Of a DNA stretch of 64,000 bases, positions 35,137-46,196 are shown piece by piece (position 1 is the first letter of the stretch; the number at the start of each line of letters is the position of its first letter). This DNA is from Plasmodium coatneyi (Eukaryota > Apicomplexa > Aconoidasida > Haemosporida > Plasmodiidae). The notes under the pieces were generated by a model, which saw only the letters and a list, made by a program, of their open reading frames with translations, did no database searches and was not told the origin of the DNA. The stretch spans positions 1,674,001-1,738,000 of the forward strand of contig NC_033569.1 of NCBI RefSeq assembly GCF_001680005.1. The letters are read 5' to 3'. Made by a program: the position numbers and the translations under genes.

Positions 35137-36283
35137 CGAAGCAAGTTGTGACACGTGTTGCCATCCCTCACTGTGACATATATGCCGGAGCGGGTTGTGC
35201 CGCGTATTGCCACACGATGCAACGCACATTTACAAGTATATAAATTTTTAAACATTTCCATAAATAAATATTTATATATATTTATGCATATATATATTTT
35301 ACACTCGTACACCTGTCCGTATATATATATATATATACTTACGTACACATATATACACCTTTACGCATTACGCGCCAGAAATATATATATTGACAGAAAA
35401 AAAACTATGCGATTATCCTTGTATGTACTGGATATATTTATGACGCATTTTAATATATATTTTTATATATTTATAATTTATATATAAACGCGTAAATATT
35501 AATATATTGCAAAAATTGGATTAAATATTTTTTCGTGGAAAAATACAAATTCCTTTTTTTCAAATGTATTTTTTTTTTTTTTTTTCACATGGGAAGTATT
35601 AGTAAAAAAAAAAAAAAAGCACATATATATTTTACAGAAGAAATAATTACAACACAGATTATATTTTTAGGAAACAAAATATAAATACTATTTCATATTT
35701 CTATTCTGACGAATGTGTTAGTTTAATTTAATTTTTTTTTTCTTTTTTGAAAAATTATACAAGAAAATATGTATTTTTTTTTCCCTTCTTTTTCTGGAAG
35801 TTATAAAAAAATATTTTTTCACAAGCCGTAAAGTTAATCTTAAGGAAAAAAAAAATATATATATATTTTATATATTTATAAAAAATATTCAGATAAACCA
35901 ATGATATTTTAAAGTACACCAAGAGAAGGAGAATAATTTTTTAAATAATATTTTTATTTCTCATTTTATTATTATTATTATTATTTTTTTTTTTTCGTAC
36001 AAGTTATATATGTATTGTATGTATATCGTTGCATATCCTTTGTTTTGTACGGTTAAGGGGCAAAAGTAAGAGAATACGGCCTATGTATTGTGTATATAAA
36101 CGTATATACACGTTTTTATGAGTTGCCTTAACAGGTATATGTGACATATATATATATTATATACGTACGTACCTACGTCACAGGCCTTCTGCTCCCTTGT
36201 ACATATACGCGTATACACATATTGTACGCATATTCAAGTATACATATAACCAGGGTACGGGTAAACACTAACGTGACAGAAAA

Positions 36284-37111
36284 ATGACTGGATCAGATGA
36301 AGAATTTGAAATAGGTGACATCCTAGACATAAAAAAAAAGAAAAATGGATTCATTTACTTAGTGAATTGGAAGGGCTACTCAGACGATGAGAACACGTGG
36401 GAACCAGAAAGTAATTTACTGCACTTAACAACCTTCAAGAAAAAAATGGAACTTTTAAAGTCTGCTTATTTAAGCAAAGTCGATGCAACCTACAACGATG
36501 GTAATCTGTTAAAAAATCATCTATCGGCACCATTATCTTTGCAAGAAGAAGTTAGTACCACTAGTATCATCAAAACCAAAGGTAGAAACCCGCTAATTTC
36601 AAAAAAAAAAGGTATTAAAAAGGGCTTAATGAGCAAGTTGGAAGCGAAAAAAATGTTATCTCCACATTCGGATCATTCACAAAAAATGAGTGACGAGGAA
36701 TATAACGAATCAATCAAGCAAGAAGCCATCGAAACCCCTCACGATGGCACTTTGCTAAATGTAGAAGATGTATACAGCGTTCGAATTAAAAATAGAAAGA
36801 TGGAGTTCTTGGCTAGCTTGAAAAATGCCTCGCCACAGTGGGTAGAAGAGTCCAACATACGAAGAACAGGACATCTAAATATAAAAGTAAACGATTTTAA
36901 AAAATACATACGAAGGAAAAAAACATCCAAGGGAAATAGGATTGTTATCAAAAATTTGCACAACGTTGGGGACGAGTTGTACATTTCCGTTATACACAAC
37001 ATAAATAACAAAGAAATTCACAGTTTGTACCCTTCGAAAGTTATTGAATACATATACCCACAAGAACTTTTAAATTTTCTTTTGTCAAGACTTCGATATA
37101 GAACGGCCTAA
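36284..37111 (+). CDS. HP1: Heterochromatin protein 1
   Basis: Intronless, 275 residues. The N-terminal chromodomain (about residues 8-58) reads FEIGDILDIKKKKNGFIYLV, then NWKGYSDDENTWEPESNL. W29 and Y32 sit where aromatic-cage residues that hold H3K9me are expected. A basic, low-complexity hinge follows (about 60-190). The C-terminal chromoshadow-like domain (about 195-272) carries the LHNVGDELYISVIHNINNKE segment and ends near YIYPQELLNFLLSRLRYRT. In Plasmodium, HP1 binds H3K9me3, silences subtelomeric variant genes and keeps ap2-g off, thereby limiting gametocyte commitment. The first ATG of the frame matches the known start MTGSDEEFEIGDIL, so the start is secure. It lies downstream of SET10 on the same strand, separated by 7.3 kb. 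Confidence 0.97.
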   Translation: MTGSDEEFEIGDILDIKKKKNGFIYLVNWKGYSDDENTWEPESNLLHLTTFKKKMELLKSAYLSKVDATYNDGNLLKNHLSAPLSLQEEVSTTSIIKTKGRNPLISKKKGIKKGLMSKLEAKKMLSPHSDHSQKMSDEEYNESIKQEAIETPHDGTLLNVEDVYSVRIKNRKMEFLASLKNASPQWVEESNIRRTGHLNIKVNDFKKYIRRKKTSKGNRIVIKNLHNVGDELYISVIHNINNKEIHSLYPSKVIEYIYPQELLNFLLSRLRYRTA

Positions 37112-38144
37112 GTATGTGAGCATATAGACAAATATGCTCGTGTGGGACAGGTTTAAGGCATACCGGGTTGTGTGCACCAGACAGGTATATACATAAGTGT
37201 ACATCTATGTATGTGTTCTCACCGAGGCAGAACGACGCACTACGTGTATCACGTTGTTATAGAGACGTATTATTCCAACTCCCCTCTTCCTACGCGTATT
37301 AATTGCACACCCACATTAATCCTTTACTCACAAAATTTGCACCATTTATTATAAGAAGCTAAATATGTTTAAAAAAAAAAAAAAAAAAAAACGAAGATAA
37401 AAGAAGGAATACATATTTATAATCCACAAGACGCATGAAAATTAGTATGGATGAATGAAAAAGACACAATATGAAACTATTTTTTTACCATAGCGGGCTA
37501 GATACCACAAATGCATGATTTACAGTCCATGACCAAACGAATATCTCCGTGTATACATGCATACATACTGGGTAGCATTTTTTTTTTTTGTGTGTTTATT
37601 TAAATAATTAACGAATACTCTAATTTCTATTTATATGCATATATATATGTATATGCGTATGTGTTGCATATGTCTATACACGTATGTACACGTATGAGTG
37701 CGTCTACACGGTCCCATAACGCACACATGCATCACACACACGTACATATATGTATATATGCACATATACATAAATCCACACCGTCTACAATGCAGTGTCA
37801 AACAAAGCAACACACGTATTAAGGCGTAGTGTTTTACTACGCTTATAATACGCATACACACACAATCACATGCATAAGTATATGTGCATATATATACATG
37901 GACACCCAATTTAGTAAAAAAAATGGAAGCGTGAACAATACAGGGGAGGGAAGAAGTATTCTTTTTTCGAAGTTATATATTTATAAAGATATGTAGGAAA
38001 TTTTTGGCCTTTGTGTGAATCCCCAATGCAGGAATGTTTATATACATTACCATTTTCCAATTTGACAGCTATATACAAATGTGCTAATGCATATATATAC
38101 ATATGTATATGTGCCCATACATATATGTACAGACCTATGTATGA

Positions 38145-38200
38145 GCTCTCGCTTACATTATGAATGTTAAATACATTAGTCGTGAATGTAAAACGAGAGC
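38145..38200. other. Inverted repeat (stem-loop), about 14 bp stem
   Basis: Left arm GCTCTCGCTTACATT (38145-38159) pairs with right arm AATGTAAAACGAGAGC (38185-38200). This gives two 7-bp helices interrupted by a C opposite AA, closing a loop of 25 bases. The GC-containing outer helix is unusual for this AT-rich spacer. Function unknown. Confidence 0.6.
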
Positions 38201-38438
38201 ACAGTCGATTGTTTTAAGTATATTTTTTTCTACCCATTTTCAACAGCCCCATATATGTGCACACGTGTATGTGAAAACATTTGTCGCAGTGTACGCAAGC
38301 ACACTGTGCATGTATAATTTAAGTATATGTCTATACATGTACGTGCGTCACCCTACACTTTTTTTTTTTTTTTTCAAAGAAAAAAAACATTCATACAAAA
38401 GGTTAACTTTTTTGTCAGTATTGTTGATATTTTTTTAA

Positions 38439-38609
38439 AGCAAATATTATAAAAAAAAGTATCCTTTTAAGAATACATTTGATAGAATCTTCCCCAATAC
38501 AAAGTTCTTTGGAATGAGTAAAATTTTCCAAGCCTTTAACAGTCTGAAAAAAGGGGTACGGAAAATTTTGCAGTCGTTCAAATACGAGAAGCCACCTGAA
38601 CAACATTCT

Positions 38610-38655
<46 letters not shown>

Positions 38656-38738
38656 ACCTCCTTCATGTAAATATTCTGAGTAGTGTGGTTATTCTGAAGA
38701 AAGAAAAAAATAAATGCATAGAGACACCCCTCACATAG
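38439..38738 (+). CDS. Tentative small coding exon downstream of HP1
   Basis: The plus frame is open from just after a TAA at about 38439. Its first part has ordinary protein composition, with YPFKNTFDRIFPNTKFFG followed by MSKIFQAFNSLKKGVRKILQ (M at 38514). It then degenerates into an AC/A tract read as poly-Lys. The same frame just upstream encodes a hydrophobic stretch, KRLTFLSVLLIFF, interrupted only by that TAA. A possible 44-base GT-AG intron (donor near 38401, acceptor TTTAAAG|C at 38439-38444) would bypass the stop. No start exon was found. It could be a small gene, a decayed gene or chance. Confidence 0.2.
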
Positions 38739-40101
38739 GCCTGTGTGATGTCGAAAATGTCACACGTGGAACATTAAGAAGGAAAAAAGGTCAAATATAT
38801 GAAAAGAGCAAAATGTACGAAAATATAATAAATAAAAGAAATAAAATTACACATATGTACGCGCTATTTTTTCTATTTTTACACATCGTGTATTAGAGCA
38901 AATAGCAGGCAACTGCTTGCGTTGTCACATTTTCGAAGGTACCTCCTTAACAAAGGAAATAAAAAAAATCCATTTCAGTCAGATGAATGCGCAATTTGTT
39001 TTTACAATTTTTTTTCCTTAATTAAAACATATTTCTTATAATTTAATGACACATTCATAAATCATATTAAGGAAGGAAAAAGTACAATTTAAAAAGAAAA
39101 AAAAAATTGATCCCGCAAATTTATACGTTTAAGCCACGTATAAATGGTCCTCCAGAATATACGTGAAATGAGTGAAGATAATGTACCTTTTTAAAAAAAC
39201 TAAGATATTCCTTTAATTTTGCTTCCAATATATATAAATAGCATTAATTTGCAGTAAAATATATTGTGTAAATGTAAACATTTCTCTAAGTATATATACC
39301 GCTTATTTTGTCATTTCTTCAGGGGGTTAAAAAAAAAAAAAAATGTATGAATTGTTCTATGCCAGAAGGCATTTTTAAAGATCTGCATGTACATGGGCTT
39401 AACGAAAAAATGGTCATGTATATATAAATAGCGAAAATGTTTTCAAAATTGCGCAAAATTATGAATAAATTTGCACGATAACACATGTAACAAAATAAAC
39501 ATCAAATAAGACATAATCATGCAGAAAAGGTGAACGAAAAGACGTTCTTTTTTCCCCACATTTTTGCTTTTCTATTATGTCAATACAACAGTGAGGCAGT
39601 GTGTATAAGAAAGGAAAGGGGCACATATTCAAACCTCTGAATGGTTGTACAAGTGCACATTGATTTTTTCTTTCACAAATTGTGCACATATTCTCACTTA
39701 TAAAATGCTAGTTTATTTAAGATGCAAACATGTAGATTGACAAATTTTGTCCTTTATTCGTTGCAAGGGTTTAAATCTGCACACTGTGAAGTCTAATTTG
39801 CTGTTTACTTTATTAATTTCCTTTTTAATTTTAAAGCATGTTACATTTTCTATCCTATGCAAAAATACAACACCATCCTCCGTTGTTTTTGTGTACGTGC
39901 CACGACAAGTACTTCGATTTGCAGACGCCTGTTTTTGACCGTACGTGAAAGAAACAATTGTGTGTGAAAGGTGTAAATAAGAAAAATATAAAGAAAAAAA
40001 GGATAAAAAAATGTCAATATAGGAAAATACAACTGAATTTAAATTTCTTTGTGAACACACACCATTTTTTTTTTTTTTTTTCCCATATATATACTTCAAA
40101 A

Positions 40102-43100
40102 ATGAGCGTCGAAATTTGCAGCAACTATTTGCATAATATATACCTAGAATTTAGCCTGTTTAACAATTTTTTAAAGGATTTAAATCAAAGAATAAAAAGT
40201 GGGAATAACGATAAATACACGCCTATATATGACAGCTGTATTGAAAATGCATATAACATACAAAATAGATTTCATGCATGGAACAATGAAGAAGAAGATA
40301 TTGATGAAAAGTTCATAGAATACTTTTCTCAAAACTTTATTATAAATATTAAAGCCTTTCTAAGGACCAACTTCTGCTCCATAGATGAGAATTTAGACAA
40401 TTTAAAAAATAGAAATAAAAAACTAATTGAGAAATTAAAAGTGGACTTGGAAAATGCGGAAAATCAGGAAAATTATATATACGAATTGGAAAAAAGCTTA
40501 AAATGTGAAAAAGAAAAAAATAGGAACGCACATAATTTACAGGAAAAAATAAACAATCTTGTAAATCAGAATGAAAAACTTAAGAACAAAAACGAACAAT
40601 TGGAGATGTCCTCATGGAAGCAGCAAGAAGAAAACAGTAAAATAAAAGTTGAGCTGAAGAAATTTTTGTCTCTCAAGGAAAAAAAAAAATATATTGATAA
40701 CGATAGAAGATCCTATAACAGATTGAACAAAACCATGAGTACGCTATTTAAGCGAATTAATAACAACATACGGAGAAGGAAGGAAAACACATTGTTCCTT
40801 GGGAAATGTAGGAGCTACAGTACCAGCTTTTTGCATACGTTTAACAGTATAATGCTTAATGAGGAGGATCTCATTGGTGAAAAAAATGAACATACGGGAA
40901 AATTTGGACATGAAGCGGGAAACTATGCACAGCAAAATGATATACAGCAAAATCGAGATCTACAAAATGGCATACTGCACAATTGTTCTCAGAAAAACGT
41001 TGCCCTACAAAGTGGAGCACTGCAAAATGTAGGACTACGACATAACGCACAGCAAAATGACGTAACAATGAGTGATCACTTTGGTCACGAACCCAGCGCA
41101 GATATCAAAAGGAGGAAAAAACAAATTCGTCTGGGTCACGATGTGTATCCGAGCACTCATGAAATGGTTAACCATATGATCAATTCAAGCAATTTTTTTT
41201 TTAGAGGAGACGAAAGGGGATTATGTAGAAATGAATTAAATTGCTATAATTTCCACGAAAAGGATAATTATAAAATTACAGGTCAAGGAGAAAATATCTA
41301 CACAAATATAGAATCCGTAGATGACAAAAATATGGAAAGAAAATGTCATAAATGGAACAAATTCTTTAAAAATAGCCATATGATGAAAAGAATTTTCACT
41401 CATAATGATTATTACAAGGACGGAAGGAATACCCTGTCTTGTTGCAGCAATACATTACTTATTGATATAAGAAAAGCGCTAAGTAATAAATGAAAGAAAA
41501 GTAAAAGGAGAGTGGATAGCACAACAACTATCTTATCCGGAGTAGGCAGGGAGCAAAGTGGATTAAAAAGAAAAGAAATGAATAAAAGAAAAATGAAAAT
41601 AAAAGAATAAAATATTAAAAGTACACTTTTTAAATGTAAAAAGAATCTGTATTAATAGTTATATACCAAAATATGCAGAAAGAAAGCAATAAAGCAGTAA
41701 AAAAGAAATATAGGGCGAGTTGCCCTTTTTTTATGACTCCACACTTGCTATGCACCTTGAGCACTACAAAAATACAACATTGTTTCGCATCTACAACATT
41801 AAAACTTGGTCTTCTAATTCCCCTTCTTCTTTACAGGAAGCAACCGAACGTTTTTAATTAACTCTATATTAAAAAAACGGACATATAGAGTTAAAAAAAG
41901 GAAAAGGAGAAAATTAAGAACATTCCTTAAAGAGAATGAGGTAAATAAATTTATACTCTATTCTGTCTCCACCTTGCAATTCATTTTTTTACTTTACATT
42001 TGTGTAAGACTTAACCTTTTTCCGAAATAGTCATGTTGTTTGAATTCGACATGATTAACAAAGTTGTGTTAAATGTAGGTGAAAAGTGAAAAGCATAGTA
42101 AGGGAAAATAAGTAATGAAAAAAAGAAGTGCATACAACACGATCCACCTTAGGGGCTGTATTGCATGAGTGTTATTTAAGCTAAATAGGACAAGTGGATA
42201 TTTTTAGTCTTATCAAATTATGCAAACAACTTTATGTGCTTTCTATATGTTGTTGGATATCTTATCTATTTGTGTTAACTCATTACATGCTTCTTTATTT
42301 TTTGGCTTTCTTCCCGAAAATTATTATTTTTTCATTTCCTTGAGAACCATTAATGCTACAGGCTTGTTTATAGAATAGTTTATATTTTAAATGTGTTTCA
42401 CCATTTTCATTCTCCTTTAAAGTACCTAATTCAGTTTTCCATTTTGTTTGGTAGCTTGTTCATATGCACTACAAATGTTAAGACGTACAAATTGCTTAAT
42501 TTGCAAAAAGGATTTTTTTCTTTTTTATTAATTTTTAAATGTAACATAATATTCTTCTTCTACATTTGAGCATTACTGTTTATGTATACTTGCAGTTTAT
42601 TGGTTCCGTACAGTTTGGCATTATTATCACTATTATTCATTATGTTGTTCTTCCTCCTGCCACATGAATATTTTTTTTTTTTTTTTTTTTTTCTAATTAT
42701 ACTGCACTGAGTCTATTACCTGTTGAGCACTTTAGGCTTAATTATTTATATGAAGATATGAACATGTATACATACACGTGTGTGAACATTAGTTGATTAA
42801 AATTATCGCAGGTGACATTCCACTATTATGTCTCCCCTTTCGACCTGGTTATATACGTAGAAGCGTATGGATGCACTCATTTTTTTTTTTTTTTTTAAAA
42901 CTCAAAAAAGATAGAATTTTTTTTTTTGCTTTTTTTTTTTTTTGTTTCATTTTTGCAGAAATATAATTTTAAGGAGCATGCTCAGGAAGGAGATGATCGG
43001 TTGCGTGCCATAAGGAACATGATAATGGTGCGTTAGCAACAAGTATTATCTTTTCATGTGTGCGTATGCCAGAAAATTATGTGCATACGCGTGAAGAAGA

Positions 43101-44668
43101 GATTGACTGAATGTGCATATGAGCATGTTCTACTTGTGGAAGCACGTGTGCACTTCAACCTGAGCATGTAGATGTGTATCTCACACGAGGAGCTGTGTGT
43201 ATCGAGATAAATTAAAAAAAAATTTGCTCATTATCGATGCGTCGTTGCATATGCACACAAAGGAGAGGATAAAAAAAAAATATATACATATATATGTATG
43301 TATGTGCACATACAAGCGAACGGGGGAAATTCCTCATTCATTCTTCTTTTTCTTTTTATACAATTCGCAGGAGGATTATCGAAGCACGATTGGCAATTTT
43401 TATGAGCACATAAAAAAAGACATAAAAATTGTTATTGAGGGAGATGGCAACATAAACGTCGATCTTTTTTCGAATTATTTCAAAAAGTAATTAATCAATT
43501 TTAAGCTTACCTGAGCCTTTTTGCTTGTTACCTTGACTCGAGCGATTCTGCATGTTCTGTCTTTTATTTTTGATGACACACTGGAAATGAATGCTTTGTC
43601 ATTATGACTATTTCTGATCCTATTTCTGGTGCAATTGCAGCTAACGTTCCCATCGCTGGTGCTTTTGTTACCATTTAATTATTTTACTATTTTATTATTA
43701 TATTATTTTACTATTCCGCTGTTTTACCATTTTACTTTTTTTTTTTCTTTTCGGTTCCCCCTTTGAAGCATGATAAAGGAAATTCATGACGAAAAAAATA
43801 ATGTGAAAAAAAAAAAAATTGATAAGATTACCAGAAAATATCTCCGGAAAATTGATTCTTACAGGTAAAGGGAGGAATTGAGCTAATTAATTCTGGTCCG
43901 ACAAAATGTATGGATGAATATTCATTTTGAGCAAAGCTTGAGCACGAGTGTGTGTAAGTATGTGTGCGAACATTTGTGTATTCATTTGTGGATTCATATG
44001 TGCATTCCTTTTATGGATTTTTTTTTTTTTTTTTCATCTTCTTGGCGCATATGCGATAGGTATTAGACACGTTTTCGACCCTCTGCGCGAAATTGCCGAT
44101 GCAACCGTGTCGTTCTGGTGTAGTTCTTTTGTATAACAGTTTACAAATATTTAATGATGAAACTTCTGTGTGATGTGTGAATACCGAGCTGACTCAATTT
44201 GTTGCATTTAGAGAGCCGAATGTTATTTTTTATTTACCATATGAGCATGAATGTACGATATATTTTTGCTTATTTATGGGTTCTCTCACCTTTTCATTTT
44301 ACGTTACCATTTGTCCGCGTAACCCCCTATTCACCTCTGGGCCTATCATCCACTTATTCTCATACCTACACACATGTATATGTAGATTACGGGAGAGGGA
44401 CTTTTTCGAAGACGAAGGAATTGTAGAAAAGAAGAATTCTAAATATCTCAATAGGAGTTTAAATAAATACGACTCATTTGATTTAAGGAAAATTATAAAA
44501 AATAATTATGAACAATGCGAATTCAGTAGTGACAATGAGGAAGAAGAAGGACCTTTTTCTTTCTACCAAAATAGAAATATAAGAATTATTGACAGATTAA
44601 AGGATTTAAAAAATAACATTTCATTTTTTAAGTTTTATGATTTAATTGACTTTCCAAGTAAATCCTAA
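40102..44668 (+). CDS. Six-exon coiled-coil protein, function unknown
   Basis: Exons 40102-41482, 41837-41940, 42959-43027, 43371-43486, 43769-43864 and 44386-44668 join through GT-AG introns with matching phase to give 682 residues. The frame opens upstream at 39958, but the chosen start MSVEICSNYLHN follows an AT-rich leader that would read as Lys- and Phe-runs. Read without splicing, exon 1 ends in a spurious stop at 41493, just past the donor A|GTAATA. Residues about 93-197 are a Lys/Glu/Asn-rich coiled coil. Residues 277-321 are nine pentapeptide repeats. The small exons 2-5 encode a basic region (KKRTYRVKKRKRRKLRTF) and charged helices. The end is acidic and then hydrophobic. No enzyme motif is visible and I do not recognise the family. 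A structural role is only a guess. Confidence 0.72.
40930..41064 (+). repeat. 15-bp tandem repeat encoding nine pentapeptides
   Basis: Nine exact-length 15-base units run from 40930 to 41064 within the coiled-coil protein gene. The encoded pentapeptides follow [Q/L]QN-x-x: QQNDI, QQNRD, LQNGI, LHNCS, QKNVA, LQSGA, LQNVG, LRHNA, QQNDV. The period is perfectly kept while the bases have diverged, so the array is old or under selection for length. Confidence 0.85.
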
Positions 44669-46196
44669 TTTTTTTTTTTGTTCAACTTTAATACTTTTTG
44701 TGATATCCCCACATTTGTATTGGACTTTTTCAAATATGTTTTCATTTGTTGTAACATTGTGAGTGTGTCCCATTAGAGTTGGTACTTCTCATTTGTGGGG
44801 ACGTTCCACACTTTGGCGGAAATATGACATTTTGGTTCATTCCTAGAAAGGGACCACTATCTTCACAACTTCTATCTTCAAATTTTCTAGCTTTATGATT
44901 CTAAGTTTGTAATTTTAACTGGGTGAATGTAACTGGGTGGTCCCAACATGGTAATTCCTCCCACTTGTATTGTGATCCTTCACATCCGTGTGCACACACG
45001 AGGGTGAGCAGCTCTTGCGACTTTCACCCTGCTTCAATTACTTGGTTTACCCCGTCGGGCAGGCACAAAAATCATGGTGGACGACGAAATGGCGCGAAAA
45101 TTGAGCTAATTGGTTAGGTGCACCGGTATCGTAAGAGTGTGTATGTGCATATGTGCAATTGGACTTATATGCACGTGCACACATACCTCAGCTTTCGAGG
45201 TCGTCCGTGCACATTTGGCGCTCGTGCCCTAAGTAATCACGATTGCTTGTCGGAGACGCCAGTTATAGTGTTTCACATCCGGAGAATGTGCAAAATAGCG
45301 CATACGAGGTCTCGGATCCGCCCCCGAGATGTGCACGTTACGCATCACAGGGTCGTTTTGACACGAAACAGATGAAACGACACGCCTGGTGAAGCACACA
45401 CAAAGCTCCACGACCGAAACTTAAATCAGGACGTTTCCATATTAATGCACAAATGCCTGATCATGTGCAATAACAAATCGATCAGATCACCCATTTCTAA
45501 ATGCACGCTTAAAAAAATGAATCATGTGTATCAGATAACACCCAATTTTATACGCATCCGAAAGGCCTCATCATTTGCATTCCCCATTTGCGTTTTTTTT
45601 TTTTTTTTTTTTATTTTATTATACTTTTTACACATTTGTGAAATTGAGAAGGAAGATAATATATCGGCAGAGCTATTACATCGTAAGAAGTAACGCATAA
45701 ATTCATACGTTTTGTTGAGCGTAATGCACGCATTTTTTTTTTTTTTCTTTCTGTTCTGTTTTTTGTTTTTTTGTTCTTTTGTTCTTTTGTTTTCGACTTT
45801 TTCTAAGTGTTGCTCTTTGGACATTTTTTGCGTTAAAGGAAATTTGCCCTTTTCGCTATTGTAAACTATGCCGTAGTATACTTATCCAAATTAAACAAAA
45901 ACATTACGCGTAAAAAAATACACGCAAAAAAATAGAGCGCAGTGAAGCGGCAATCAAACGAAGCAAAACCATTTTTACAACAATGCTGAGGGCGACTCAG
46001 CACAAAAAAATGTAACCAAATGGGCATAAGGAAAAGGGAAAAAAAATATAAAAAAAAGAAATTGCTTCGCAAACAACTATAATATTTATTACCGTAAATT
46101 GTTAATAAAACAAAATTATGTTTAAAAAAATGCGACTTTTTTTAAAAAGAACACAATGTGTTACACGAAGGTGTTTAGCCTTCCCTGAGGTTCCCT
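44669..46196. other. Convergent intergenic region, 1.5 kb, partly GC-richer
   Basis: Lies between the 3' ends of a plus-strand and a minus-strand gene. The part at 44920-45420 is clearly less AT-rich than normal spacer here and contains a short hairpin at about 45309-45331 (TCTCGG ... CCGAGA). A long T run follows at 45594-45611. No tRNA, snRNA or coding model was found. Confidence 0.5.

Larger units (their letters stand above)
29000..36283. other. 7.3 kb gene-free region between SET10 and HP1
   Basis: The largest gap in the window, between two plus-strand genes. Sub-regions: 29000-29400 is the SET10 3' flank; 30480-30720 is enriched in GCATT words; 31600-32700 is very AT-rich; 34288-34347 is a 10-bp repeat; 34640-35220 is less AT-rich and packed with GTAC; 35230-36283 is strongly AT-rich with TA runs, as expected for a Plasmodium promoter and 5' leader. 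I could not assemble any multi-exon coding model on either strand. A long HP1 leader or a non-coding RNA is possible but cannot be shown here. Confidence 0.6.
37112..40101. other. Intergenic region between HP1 and the next plus-strand gene, 3 kb
   Basis: Contains HP1 3' sequence, an A run near 37370, a stem-loop at 38145-38200, an AC/A tract at about 38612-38652, and the promoter of the gene starting at 40102. A frame at 38439-38738 has protein-like composition and is listed separately as a tentative exon. Confidence 0.55.

Noticed and set aside
34851..35348. 165-codon minus-strand frame and overlapping plus-strand frames upstream of HP1
   Set aside because: All frames are open together because of the GTAC/CATA-rich composition. 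The products are Tyr/Cys/Val-rich and unlike Plasmodium proteins.
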